NCBI GenBank assembly: GCA_041651995.1
Contig: JBAZID010000001.1
Location: 186,001 to 250,000 of the forward strand
DNA length: 64,000 bases
Direction: 5' to 3'
From: Sulfuricella sp.
Lineage (GTDB): Bacteria > Pseudomonadota > Gammaproteobacteria > Burkholderiales > Sulfuricellaceae
The notes beneath the pieces are model-generated. The model was not told where the DNA came from, made no database searches, and saw only the letters and a list, made by a program, of their open reading frames with translations. Shown here piece after piece: positions 33,325 through 41,824 of the stretch. How positions within the stretch are numbered: the stretch's first letter is position 1; each line of letters begins with the position of its first letter. Both the position numbers and the translations under genes were made by a program.

Positions 33325-33750
33325 GCTGTTATCCCCTCGTGATTGAGAAAAGTTTATTGTTGATGCTGTGTAACGGTTTCTGTATCAACTTTGGTGCCGC
33401 TTTTTTTGTTGCGTCAATGTTACATAAAAAACCACACCAGACAAGCGTGCCGTCAGCATTCCAGCTCAAATTGTTGCGTGCGCGCAACACTTGATAACGG
33501 ACATAACGCAACACAAGCTTTTCAACTGCGGGGCGCACGGAGAAAGCAGTATGTGCCGGATGAAGATGGGTTACTGATTATTCGGACGCTGCACCACGCC
33601 CGAGACATTGATGCAGGCTATATACTCTGAAAACTCCACCAATTACTTTGCGTAGCGCCACTTCGCCATTGAATATGGCCTGAAACACCCTCGCGTGCTA
33701 ATATCGCGAGTTCAAATTCTGCCGTCTGATAGAGCAAACACTTAAAATTT
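33325..33750. other. 426-base gap upstream of gyrA and the second FadL gene
   Basis: It must hold the divergent promoters of gyrA and the porin gene, but I see no hexamer pair with good spacing. A perfect palindrome TGTTGCG-N4-CGCAACA lies at 33472-33489, about 150 bases upstream of the porin start, and could be an operator. No small gene is convincing. Confidence 0.5.
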
Positions 33751-36318
33751 ATGGATCAATTCGCCAAAGAAACAATCCCGGTCAGCCTTGAAGAAGAGAT
33801 GCGCCGTTCCTACCTCGATTACGCCATGAGCGTGATCGTGGGGCGCGCCCTGCCGGACGTGCGCGACGGACTGAAACCGGTGCACCGCCGTGCGCTGTTC
33901 TCCATGCACGAACTATCCAACGACTGGAACAAGGCCTATAAAAAATCGGCGCGTATCGTCGGCGACGTAATCGGTAAATACCATCCCCACGGTGACACCG
34001 CGGTATATGACACCATCGTCCGCATGGCGCAGCCTTTCTCGCTGCGCTACCCGCTGGTGGACGGCCAGGGCAACTTCGGTTCGGTGGACGGCGACAACGC
34101 CGCCGCGATGCGTTACACCGAAATCCGCATGACGAAAATCGCCCATGAGTTGCTGGCGGACCTCGACAAGGAAACCGTCGATTTCGGACCCAACTATGAC
34201 GGCTCGGAATTCGAACCGCTGGTGCTGCCAGCCAAGATACCCAACCTGCTGATCAACGGCTCCTCAGGCATCGCAGTCGGCATGGCAACCAACATCCCGC
34301 CCCACAACCTGGACGAAGTAGTGGATGCCTGTCTCAAGCTGCTGGCCGAACCGGAAACCGGCATAGAGGAGCTGATCGAGATCGTCCCCGCGCCGGACTT
34401 CCCCACTGCCGGAATTATTTACGGCACCGTGGGCGTCAAGGAAGGCTACCGCACCGGCCGCGGCCGGGTGGTGATGCGCGCGCGCTGCCATTTCGAGGAC
34501 ATCGGAAAGGGCGAGCGCCAGGCCATCATCGTCGACGAACTGCCCTACCAGGTGAACAAGGCCAATCTATGCATCAAGATCGGCGAACTGGTGCGCGAGA
34601 AGAAAATCGAGGGTATTTCCGACCTGCGCGACGAGTCGGACAAGTCCGGCATGCGCGTGGTGATCGAGCTGAAACGCGGCGAAGTGCCGGAAGTGATCCT
34701 CAACCAGCTGTACAAAGACACCCAGATGCAGGACACCTTCGGCATGAACATGGTGGCCCTGGTGGATGGCCAGCCGCGCCTGCTGAACCTCAAGCAGATG
34801 CTCGATGCCTTCCTGCGCCACCGCCGCGAAGTGGTCACGCGCCGTACCGTGTTCGAACTGCGCAAGGCCCGCGAGCGCGGCCACATCCTGGAAGGTCTGG
34901 CCGTGGCGCTGTCCAACGTGGACGAGATCATCGCCCTGATCAAGGCCGCGGCCACTCCGGCCATCGCCAAACAGGGCCTGATGGAGCGCACCTGGCGCTC
35001 GCCGCTGGTGGAAGAAATGCTGCTGCGCGCCTCCGCCGATGCCTCCCGCCCGCAAGGCCTGGCGCCGGAATTCGGCTTTTCCGCCCAGGGCTACCGCCTG
35101 TCGGAAGCCCAGGCCCAGGCCATCCTGGAACTGCGCCTGCAACGCCTGACCGGGCTGGAGCAGGACAAAATCGTCGGCGAGTACAAGGACGTGATGCTGA
35201 AGATCGCCGACCTGCTGGACATCCTGGCGCGGCCGGAGCGCGTCACCGAAATCATCGTCACCGAACTGAATGCCGTCAAGGCCCAGTTCGGCGACCGCCG
35301 CCGCAGCGAGATCATCGCCCATGCCCAGGACTTGAGCATGGAAGACCTGATCACACCGGAGGACGTGGTGGTCACGCTCTCACATACCGGCTACATCAAA
35401 TCCCAGCCGCTCGACGACTACAAGGCGCAGAAACGCGGCGGACGCGGCAAGCAGGCGACGGCGATGAAGGAAGAGGATTTCATCGACAACCTTTTCGTCG
35501 CCAATACCCACGACTACATCCTGTGCTTCTCCAACCATGGCCGGGTGTACTGGATCAAGGTATATGAAGTCCCGCAGGGCAGCCGCATCTCGCGCGGCCG
35601 TCCCATCGTCAACCTTCTGCAACTGGAAGAAGGCGAGAAAATCAACGCCATCCTGCCGGTCAAGGAATTCGACGAAAATCATTTCATCTTCATGGCCACT
35701 TCCAGCGGCATCGTCAAGAAGACGCCACTGACCAACTTCTCGCGCCCGATGAAGCGCGGCATCATCGCCATCAATCTGGACGAGAGCGACTTCCTCATCG
35801 GCGTTGCCATCACCGACGGCCAGCACGACGTGATGCTGTTCTCCGACGGCGGCAAGGCGGTGCGCTTCGAGGAAAGTGACGTGCGCGATACCGGCCGCAA
35901 TTCGCGCGGCGTGATCGGCATGCGCCTGCAGAAGGAACAGAAAGTCATTTCCCTGCTGGTGGCGGAAAACGAGAACCAGTCGGTCCTGACCGCCACTGAA
36001 AACGGCTACGGCAAACGCACCCCGATCACCGAATACACCCGCCACGGGCGCGGCACCCAGGGCATCATGGCGATCCAGACATCGGAACGCAACGGCAAGG
36101 TGGTTGCCGCCACGCTGGTGGAAGAAAGCGATGAACTGATGCTGATCACCACCGGTGGTGTGCTGATCCGCACCCGTGTGCGCGAAATCCGCGAAATGGG
36201 CCGCGCCACCCAGGGCGTGACGCTGATCAACCTGGACAAGGGCGAGAAACTGACCGGATTGCAGAAAGTGGTCGAATCGGAAGAGTCCGACGAGGCTGGC
36301 GAAGCAGAGGAAGAGTGA
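33751..36318 (+). CDS. gyrA: DNA gyrase subunit A
   Basis: An 855-residue GyrA. The winged-helix domain has HPHGDTAVYDTIVRMAQ and the catalytic Tyr in AAMRYTEIRMT. The C-terminal beta-pinwheel contains the GyrA-box QKRGGRGK, which separates it from ParC. The tail is acidic (ESEESDEAGEAEEE). The residue matching Ser83 of E. coli is Thr, which is natural in several genera. It leads the serC-aroA array but is separated from serC by a palindromic repeat. Confidence 0.97.
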   Translation: MDQFAKETIPVSLEEEMRRSYLDYAMSVIVGRALPDVRDGLKPVHRRALFSMHELSNDWNKAYKKSARIVGDVIGKYHPHGDTAVYDTIVRMAQPFSLRYPLVDGQGNFGSVDGDNAAAMRYTEIRMTKIAHELLADLDKETVDFGPNYDGSEFEPLVLPAKIPNLLINGSSGIAVGMATNIPPHNLDEVVDACLKLLAEPETGIEELIEIVPAPDFPTAGIIYGTVGVKEGYRTGRGRVVMRARCHFEDIGKGERQAIIVDELPYQVNKANLCIKIGELVREKKIEGISDLRDESDKSGMRVVIELKRGEVPEVILNQLYKDTQMQDTFGMNMVALVDGQPRLLNLKQMLDAFLRHRREVVTRRTVFELRKARERGHILEGLAVALSNVDEIIALIKAAATPAIAKQGLMERTWRSPLVEEMLLRASADASRPQGLAPEFGFSAQGYRLSEAQAQAILELRLQRLTGLEQDKIVGEYKDVMLKIADLLDILARPERVTEIIVTELNAVKAQFGDRRRSEIIAHAQDLSMEDLITPEDVVVTLSHTGYIKSQPLDDYKAQKRGGRGKQATAMKEEDFIDNLFVANTHDYILCFSNHGRVYWIKVYEVPQGSRISRGRPIVNLLQLEEGEKINAILPVKEFDENHFIFMATSSGIVKKTPLTNFSRPMKRGIIAINLDESDFLIGVAITDGQHDVMLFSDGGKAVRFEESDVRDTGRNSRGVIGMRLQKEQKVISLLVAENENQSVLTATENGYGKRTPITEYTRHGRGTQGIMAIQTSERNGKVVAATLVEESDELMLITTGGVLIRTRVREIREMGRATQGVTLINLDKGEKLTGLQKVVESEESDEAGEAEEE

Positions 36319-36324
36319 TTTATT

Positions 36325-36398
36325 AACCACGGAGCTCACGGAGAGCACGGAGAAAATATTTAAGACTTAGCTCCGTGTCCTCCGTGCCCTCCGTGGTT
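36325..36398. repeat. palindromic repeat family A, copy 1 (gyrA-serC)
   Basis: Outer arms AACCACGGAG and CTCCGTGGTT enclose further CACGGAG / CTCCGTG copies around an AT-rich centre. The same element is found after aroF and after rfaE1. Confidence 0.85.
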
Positions 36399-36426
36399 CA
36401 ATTGTTTTTAGATTTTTAATCCAAAT

Positions 36427-37509
36427 ATGCAACGACTCTACAATTTCAGCGCCGGTCCCGCCATGTTGCCCCAGCCCGTTCTGGAGCAGGCGCGCGACGA
36501 ACTCCTGAACTGGCACGGCAGCGGCATGTCGGTGATGGAAATGACCCATCGCGGCAAGGATTTCTCCGGCATCATCGCCGAGGCTGAAGCCGACCTGCGC
36601 GAGCTGCTGAACATTCCCGCCAATTATCGCGTTCTGTTCCTGCAGGGCGGCGCGACCATGCAGTTCGCCCAGATCCCGCTGAATCTGCTCGCCGGACGCT
36701 CGGCCGACTACATCGTCACCGGCGCCTGGTCGAAAAAGGCTTTCAAGGAAGCCGGCAAGGTCGGCAGCGCGCGTCTTGCCGCCACCACCGAGGCCAGCAA
36801 CTTCACCCGTCTGCCCGGCGCCGAAGAAATCAGCCTGTCAGCGGATGCGGCCTACCTGCACGTCTGCACCAACGAGACCGTGCATGGCGTGGAAATGCAC
36901 GACATCGCCACGCTGGGCGCATCTGCCCCGCTGGTCGCCGACATGAGCTCGCACATCCTGTCGCGCCCGGTCGATGTATCCCAATACGGCCTGATCTACG
37001 GCGGCGCACAAAAAAATATCGGCCCGGCCGGACTGACCCTGGTGATCGTGCGCGAGGATCTGCTCGACAAGGCACCAGCCAGCATCCCGACCATGCTCGA
37101 CTATAAGGTGCAGGCCGACAACGGCTCCATGCTCAATACCCCGCCGACCTACTCGATCTACGTGGCGGGACTGGTATTCCAATGGCTGAAGAAACAGGGC
37201 GGCCTCGCCGCCATCGAGCAGGCCAACATCGCCAAGGCCAGGCTGATTTACCAGACCATCGACGAGAGCAGCCTCTACCACAATCCGGTTGAGGTCTCCT
37301 GCCGCTCGCGCATGAACGTGCCTTTCACCCTGAACAGGCAGGGCCTGGACGAGACATTCATCGCCGAGGCAAAAAAACAGGGCATCGTTTCCATCAAGGG
37401 CCACAAGATGGTCGGCGGCATGCGCGCCTCGATCTACAACGCCATGCCGCTGGAAGGCGTGCAGGCACTGGTTTCCTTCATGCAGGATTTCGAGCGCCAA
37501 CATGGGTGA
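36427..37509 (+). CDS. serC: Phosphoserine aminotransferase
   Basis: A 360-residue class V aminotransferase making phosphoserine and also acting in pyridoxal phosphate synthesis. FSAGPAMLP at the start, QGGATMQF, and the PLP lysine in GLIYGGAQKNIGPAG are intact. It overlaps the pheA frame at its stop, starting a tight serC-pheA-hisC run. Confidence 0.96.
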   Translation: MQRLYNFSAGPAMLPQPVLEQARDELLNWHGSGMSVMEMTHRGKDFSGIIAEAEADLRELLNIPANYRVLFLQGGATMQFAQIPLNLLAGRSADYIVTGAWSKKAFKEAGKVGSARLAATTEASNFTRLPGAEEISLSADAAYLHVCTNETVHGVEMHDIATLGASAPLVADMSSHILSRPVDVSQYGLIYGGAQKNIGPAGLTLVIVREDLLDKAPASIPTMLDYKVQADNGSMLNTPPTYSIYVAGLVFQWLKKQGGLAAIEQANIAKARLIYQTIDESSLYHNPVEVSCRSRMNVPFTLNRQGLDETFIAEAKKQGIVSIKGHKMVGGMRASIYNAMPLEGVQALVSFMQDFERQHG

Positions 37510-37514
37510 TCAGC

Positions 37515-38582
37515 ATGGATAAGGAACTGCGCCAGCACCGCGATGCCATCGACGCCATCGACGACGAGATGCTCAAGCTCATCAACGACCGCGCCCGGCA
37601 TGCCCAGGCCATCGGCGCGCTCAAGGGCGGCGGGCTGGTCTACCGCCCCGAGCGCGAGGCGCAGATATTGCGCCGGGTGAAGGAAAACAATCCCGGCCCG
37701 CTGGCGGGAGAATCGGTCGCCAAGCTGTTCCGCGAAATCATGTCCGCCTGCCTGGCGCTGGAAAAACCGCTCAAGGTGGCCTTTCTCGGGCCCGAGGGCA
37801 CCTTCACCCAGGCCGCGGCGGTCAAGCATTTCGGCCACGCCGCACAAACGGACGCCTGCGCTTCTATCGACGAGGTGTTCCGCAACGTCGAGGCCTGCAC
37901 GGCCGATTACGGCGTGGTGCCGGTGGAGAATTCCACCGGCGGCGCGGTGGGCACCACGCTGGACCTGCTGCTGGAATCCCCGCTCAAGGTGTGCGGCGAG
38001 GTCGACCTGCGCGTACACCAGTTTCTGCTGCGCAAGCCCGGCGCCACGGCCAAGACGGTCAAGGTCTATTCCCATGCCCAGTCCCTTGCCCAGTGCCATG
38101 AGTGGCTCAACCAGCACCTGCCCGGGGCGGAACGCATTCCGGTGGTAAGCAATGCCAAGGCGGCAAAACTGGCGGCCGAGGACGAGAACGCCGCTGCCAT
38201 TGCCGGTGAGGCCGCAGCCGAGGTTTACGGCCTGGAAAAAGTGGCGGAGAACATTGAGGACGAGCCCAACAACACCACCCGCTTCCTGGTGATCGCCGGG
38301 CATGACGCGGCCCCTTCGGGCAAGGACAAGACTTCCCTGGTGCTGTCTTCGAAAAACATGCCCGGCGCCGTCTACGAACTGCTGGCGCCGCTCGCCCATC
38401 ACGGCGTCAGCATGAGCAAGCTGGAATCCCGGCCTTCGCGCACCGGCCTGTGGGAATACATGTTTTTTGTCGATATCGAGGGCCACCACCAGGACGAAAA
38501 AGTCGCCAGGGCGCTGCTGGAATTGCGCGACAAAGCTGCCTTCCTGAAGATTCTCGGCTCCTACCCGGCCGCTGTCCTGTAA
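37515..38582 (+). CDS. pheA: Bifunctional chorismate mutase / prephenate dehydratase
   Basis: A 355-residue P-protein committing chorismate to phenylalanine. It has an N-terminal AroQ mutase domain (RDAIDAIDDEMLKLINDRA) and the dehydratase domain (GPEGTFTQAAAVKHFG, and the NTTRFLVI motif). The C-terminal ACT domain with GVSMSKLESRP binds phenylalanine for feedback control. ATG is preferred over the in-frame GTG three codons upstream that overlaps the serC stop. Confidence 0.96.
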   Translation: MDKELRQHRDAIDAIDDEMLKLINDRARHAQAIGALKGGGLVYRPEREAQILRRVKENNPGPLAGESVAKLFREIMSACLALEKPLKVAFLGPEGTFTQAAAVKHFGHAAQTDACASIDEVFRNVEACTADYGVVPVENSTGGAVGTTLDLLLESPLKVCGEVDLRVHQFLLRKPGATAKTVKVYSHAQSLAQCHEWLNQHLPGAERIPVVSNAKAAKLAAEDENAAAIAGEAAAEVYGLEKVAENIEDEPNNTTRFLVIAGHDAAPSGKDKTSLVLSSKNMPGAVYELLAPLAHHGVSMSKLESRPSRTGLWEYMFFVDIEGHHQDEKVARALLELRDKAAFLKILGSYPAAVL

Positions 38583-38590
38583 AGGCCACC

Positions 38591-39697
38591 ATGGAACTCT
38601 GTAACCTTTCACCCTCCTACGTGCGCGCCATTGCGCCCTACCAGCCCGGCAAACCGATCGCCGAGCTGGCGCGGGAAATGCACCTGGCGGAAGAAGACAT
38701 CGTCAAGCTCGCGTCCAACGAGAACCCGCTCGGCGCCAGCCCGCGCGCCCTGGCCGCGATGGAAAACGTGCTGATGGAAATCGCGCGCTACCCGGACGGC
38801 AACGGCTTCCTGCTCAAATCGGCGCTGGCGGAAAAATACGCCGTGGCGCTGAACCAGATCGTGCTCGGCAACGGCTCCAACGACCTGCTGGAACTGGCTG
38901 CGCGCGCCTTCCTCGCGCCCGGCACTTCCGCCATCTATTCGCAGTACGCCTTTGCCGTCTATCCGCTGGCCACCCAGGCTGCCGGCGCGCGCGGCATCGA
39001 AACCCCGGCGCGCGAACATGGCCACGATCTCAAGGCCATGCTGGAAGCGATTGGCGACGATACGCGCGTCATCTTCATCGCCAATCCCAACAACCCCACC
39101 GGCACGCTGCTGGGCAGCGCGGAGCTGGAGCACTTCCTCGGCCAGGTTCCCCACACCGTGCTGGTGGTGCTGGACGAGGCCTATACCGAATACCTGCCTG
39201 AAGCAGAGCGCAGCAACTCGATAGCCTGGCTGAAAAAATACCCCAACCTGCTCATCACCCGTACTTTTTCCAAGGCCTATGGGCTGGCCGGCCTGCGCGT
39301 CGGCTTCGCGCTGGCCCACCCGGAAGTGGTGGACCTGCTCAACCGCGTGCGCCAGCCCTTCAACGTCAACTGCATGGCGCAGGCAGCCGCGGTGGCGGCG
39401 ATGCAGGACGAAGCGTTTCTGGCGGAATGCGTGGAGATCAACCGCAAGGGCATGGAGCAGATCACCGCCGGCCTCGGTCGCCTGGGCTTGAGCCATATCC
39501 CGTCCGCGGGCAATTTCGTGGCAGTCAAGGTAGGCAATGCGGCCGCCATCAACCATAGCCTGCTGAAACAGGGCGTCATCGTGCGCCCCATTGCCAACTA
39601 CGGCATGGCGGAATACCTGCGCGTCAGCATCGGCCTGGAAGCGGAGAATGCCCGATTCCTGCAGGCACTCGAACATTCACTCGCGGCACTTGATTGA
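38591..39697 (+). CDS. hisC: Histidinol-phosphate aminotransferase
   Basis: A 368-residue class I/II aminotransferase. KLASNENPLGASP, NPNNPTGT and the PLP lysine region TRTFSKAYGLAGLRVG are present. Placement between pheA and aroF suggests it also transaminates aromatic keto acids, as HisC2 forms do. The frame extends far upstream inside pheA, but the family N-terminus begins at MELCNLSPSYVRAI. Confidence 0.93.
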   Translation: MELCNLSPSYVRAIAPYQPGKPIAELAREMHLAEEDIVKLASNENPLGASPRALAAMENVLMEIARYPDGNGFLLKSALAEKYAVALNQIVLGNGSNDLLELAARAFLAPGTSAIYSQYAFAVYPLATQAAGARGIETPAREHGHDLKAMLEAIGDDTRVIFIANPNNPTGTLLGSAELEHFLGQVPHTVLVVLDEAYTEYLPEAERSNSIAWLKKYPNLLITRTFSKAYGLAGLRVGFALAHPEVVDLLNRVRQPFNVNCMAQAAAVAAMQDEAFLAECVEINRKGMEQITAGLGRLGLSHIPSAGNFVAVKVGNAAAINHSLLKQGVIVRPIANYGMAEYLRVSIGLEAENARFLQALEHSLAALD

Positions 39698-39750
39698 ATA
39701 GTGCATAACCGAACCCAAGTTATAACGAATACAGCTAACGGAGAAACAAA

Positions 39751-40767
39751 ATGATCATCGTCATGAACAATGGCGCCACAGAAGAACAAATCGAGGGCGT
39801 CGTCAAAAAAATCCACGAATCGGGCCTCGAAGTCAATATTTCACGCGGCACGGAACGCACCGTGATCGGCGCCATCGGCAACGAGCGCAAGCTGGATCAG
39901 GAGCTGATCGACGCCCTGCCCGGCGTGGAACAGTCCATGCACATCGTCAAACCCTACAAGATCGTGGCACGCGAATGGCACAAACAGGATTCGGTTATCG
40001 ACATCAAGGGAATCAAGCTGGGCGGCAACCAGGTGCAGATCATCGCCGGCCCGTGCTCGGTGGAAACCCAGCCGCAGATGGATGCCGCAGCCCAATACGT
40101 CCATGAAGCCGGTTGCCGCCTGATGCGCGGCGGCGCCTTCAAGCCCCGCACCAGCCCCTACGCTTTTCAGGGCCACGGCGAGGAAGGCCTGACCATGTTC
40201 CGCAAGGCCGCGGAACGCTACAACCTGCCCATGGTCACCGAGTTGATGGATGCCCGCCAACTGGAAACTTTCATGAAACACGATGTGGACGTGATCCAGA
40301 TCGGCACCCGCAGCATGCAGAACTTCGATCTGCTCAAGGAAGTCGGCAAGGTCAACAAACCGGTGATTCTCAAGCGCGGCATGTCCGCCACCATTTCCGA
40401 GTGGCTCATGGCAGCGGAATACATCGCCGCCGGCGGCAACCACAACATCATCTTCTGCGAACGCGGCATCCGCACCTTTGAAACCTACTACCGCAACGTG
40501 CTGGACGTCACCGCGATTCCAGTTTTGAAAAAGGAAACCCATCTGCCAGTCATCGTCGACCCCTCCCATGCCGGCGGCAAGGCGTGGATGGTGCCAGCCC
40601 TGTCGCGTGCCGCCATTGCCGCGGGCGCGGACGGCCTGCTGGTGGAAATGCACCCGGCCCCGTGTGAAGCCTGGTGTGACGCCGACCAGGCCCTCACCCC
40701 GCAGGAACTGAAAGACCTGATGGGCACGCTGGGCTTGATTGCCAACGCGATCGGGCGGACCATCTAA
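39751..40767 (+). CDS. aroF: 3-deoxy-7-phosphoheptulonate synthase, type I-beta with ferredoxin-like domain
   Basis: A 338-residue DAHP synthase, first step of the shikimate pathway. Residues about 1-70 form the ferredoxin-like regulatory domain of the Thermotoga/Bacillus-type (I-beta) enzyme, unlike E. coli AroFGH. The catalytic barrel has AGPCSVE, GGAFKPRTSPYAFQG, and DPSHAGGKA. Feedback by tyrosine or phenylalanine through the N-terminal domain is likely. Confidence 0.94.
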   Translation: MIIVMNNGATEEQIEGVVKKIHESGLEVNISRGTERTVIGAIGNERKLDQELIDALPGVEQSMHIVKPYKIVAREWHKQDSVIDIKGIKLGGNQVQIIAGPCSVETQPQMDAAAQYVHEAGCRLMRGGAFKPRTSPYAFQGHGEEGLTMFRKAAERYNLPMVTELMDARQLETFMKHDVDVIQIGTRSMQNFDLLKEVGKVNKPVILKRGMSATISEWLMAAEYIAAGGNHNIIFCERGIRTFETYYRNVLDVTAIPVLKKETHLPVIVDPSHAGGKAWMVPALSRAAIAAGADGLLVEMHPAPCEAWCDADQALTPQELKDLMGTLGLIANAIGRTI

Positions 40768-40772
40768 AAATG

Positions 40773-40843
40773 AACCACGGAGTGCACGGAGCACACAGAG
40801 AAAATCTTTTCCAGTCTCCGTGCCCTCCGTGCCCTCCGTGGTT
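40773..40843. repeat. palindromic repeat family A, copy 2 (aroF-tyrA)
   Basis: Same AACCACGGAG / CTCCGTGGTT outer arms as after gyrA, with one extra CCCTCCGTG unit in the right arm. It fills nearly all of the aroF-tyrA gap. Confidence 0.85.
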
Positions 40844-40855
40844 AATCGCTTCTAA

Positions 40856-41722
40856 ATGATCAACAAACTCGTCATCATCGGTGTCGGCCTGATCGGCGGC
40901 TCGCTGGCGCTGGCCTTGCGCCAGGCCGGTGCCGTCGGGGAGATCGTCGGCGTCGGGCGCAGCCGGGAAAACCTCGAAACCGCGCGCACGCTTGGCATCA
41001 TCGACCGGATTGAAACCAGCCTGGCCGCTGCCGCGCATGAGGCCGACGTGATTGTGCTGGCCGTGCCGGTTGCCGCCATGCAGCCGACCATGCAGGAACT
41101 CTCGCCCCATCTGGCGCCCGGCACCATCGTGACCGATGCCGGCAGCACCAAGCGCGATGTCATCGCCTGCGCCCGGCAGCATCTGCCGGAGCATCTGAGC
41201 CGTTTCATTCCCGGGCACCCCATCGCCGGCGCAGAAAAGAGCGGCGCCGCCGCGGCCTTTGCCGATCTGTTCCAGGGTCGTAATGTCGTGGTTACGCCTC
41301 TGCCTGAAAACGATGCCGAAGCCGTGTCCCGGATTGCCCGCATGTGGCAGACCTGCGGCGCCATCGTCAACACCATGCCTGCGCAAAAGCATGACGAGAT
41401 TTTCGCCGCAGTCTCCCATCTTCCCCATCTGCTGTCTTTTGCCCTGGTGGAAGACATCGCCTTCCGCGCCAATGCCAGGGAGCTGTTCAGCTATGCGGCG
41501 GGCGGATTCCGCGACTTCACCCGGATAGCCGGCAGCCACCCGGAAATGTGGCGCGACATCTGCCTGGCCAACCGGGATGCGCTGATCCGGGAAATCGACA
41601 CCTACCAGTCCCAGCTCGACCGCCTGCGCGGCATGCTGGAACAGGGTGACGGCAAAGCACTGGAAGAAGTATTCGGCCACGCCCGCACCGCCCGCGCCGA
41701 ATGGCTGGCCGGCAAGGAGTAG
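40856..41722 (+). CDS. tyrA: Prephenate dehydrogenase
   Basis: A 288-residue NAD(P)-dependent enzyme of tyrosine synthesis. The dinucleotide motif is GVGLIGGSLALAL. DAGSTKRDV, PGHPIAGAEKSG and SHLPHLLSFAL follow. No fused chorismate mutase domain is present. Its TAG stop is the first three bases of the palindromic repeat that follows. Confidence 0.94.
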   Translation: MINKLVIIGVGLIGGSLALALRQAGAVGEIVGVGRSRENLETARTLGIIDRIETSLAAAAHEADVIVLAVPVAAMQPTMQELSPHLAPGTIVTDAGSTKRDVIACARQHLPEHLSRFIPGHPIAGAEKSGAAAAFADLFQGRNVVVTPLPENDAEAVSRIARMWQTCGAIVNTMPAQKHDEIFAAVSHLPHLLSFALVEDIAFRANARELFSYAAGGFRDFTRIAGSHPEMWRDICLANRDALIREIDTYQSQLDRLRGMLEQGDGKALEEVFGHARTARAEWLAGKE

Positions 41723-41807
41723 GATGGGTTGAGCGCAGCGAAACCCATCCTGCATGCCATTCCCGATAACGCAACCGATGGGTTTCGCTGCGCTCAACCC
41801 ATCCTAC
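41720..41807. repeat. palindromic repeat with 30-base perfect arms (family B)
   Basis: Arms at 41720-41749 and 41778-41807 are perfect 30-base inverted copies, beginning TAGGATGGGTTGAG. Each arm is itself partly palindromic (GATGGGTT / AAACCCATC). The element supplies the tyrA stop codon and lies 17 bases before aroA. Confidence 0.93.
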
Positions 41808-41824
41808 GATAAGCTCATCACGAC

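Noticed and set aside
33491..33504. FNR box TTGAT-AACG-GACAT upstream of gyrA
   Set aside because: Only the left half site matches; the right half fits at two of five positions.
34003..34020. Quinolone-resistance change at the GyrA position equal to Ser83
   Set aside because: Thr at this position is the natural residue in several genera, so it cannot be called resistance from sequence alone.
41720..41807. Insertion sequence ends
   Set aside because: Long perfect arms but only 28 bases between them and no transposase; a non-autonomous palindromic repeat is the better reading.
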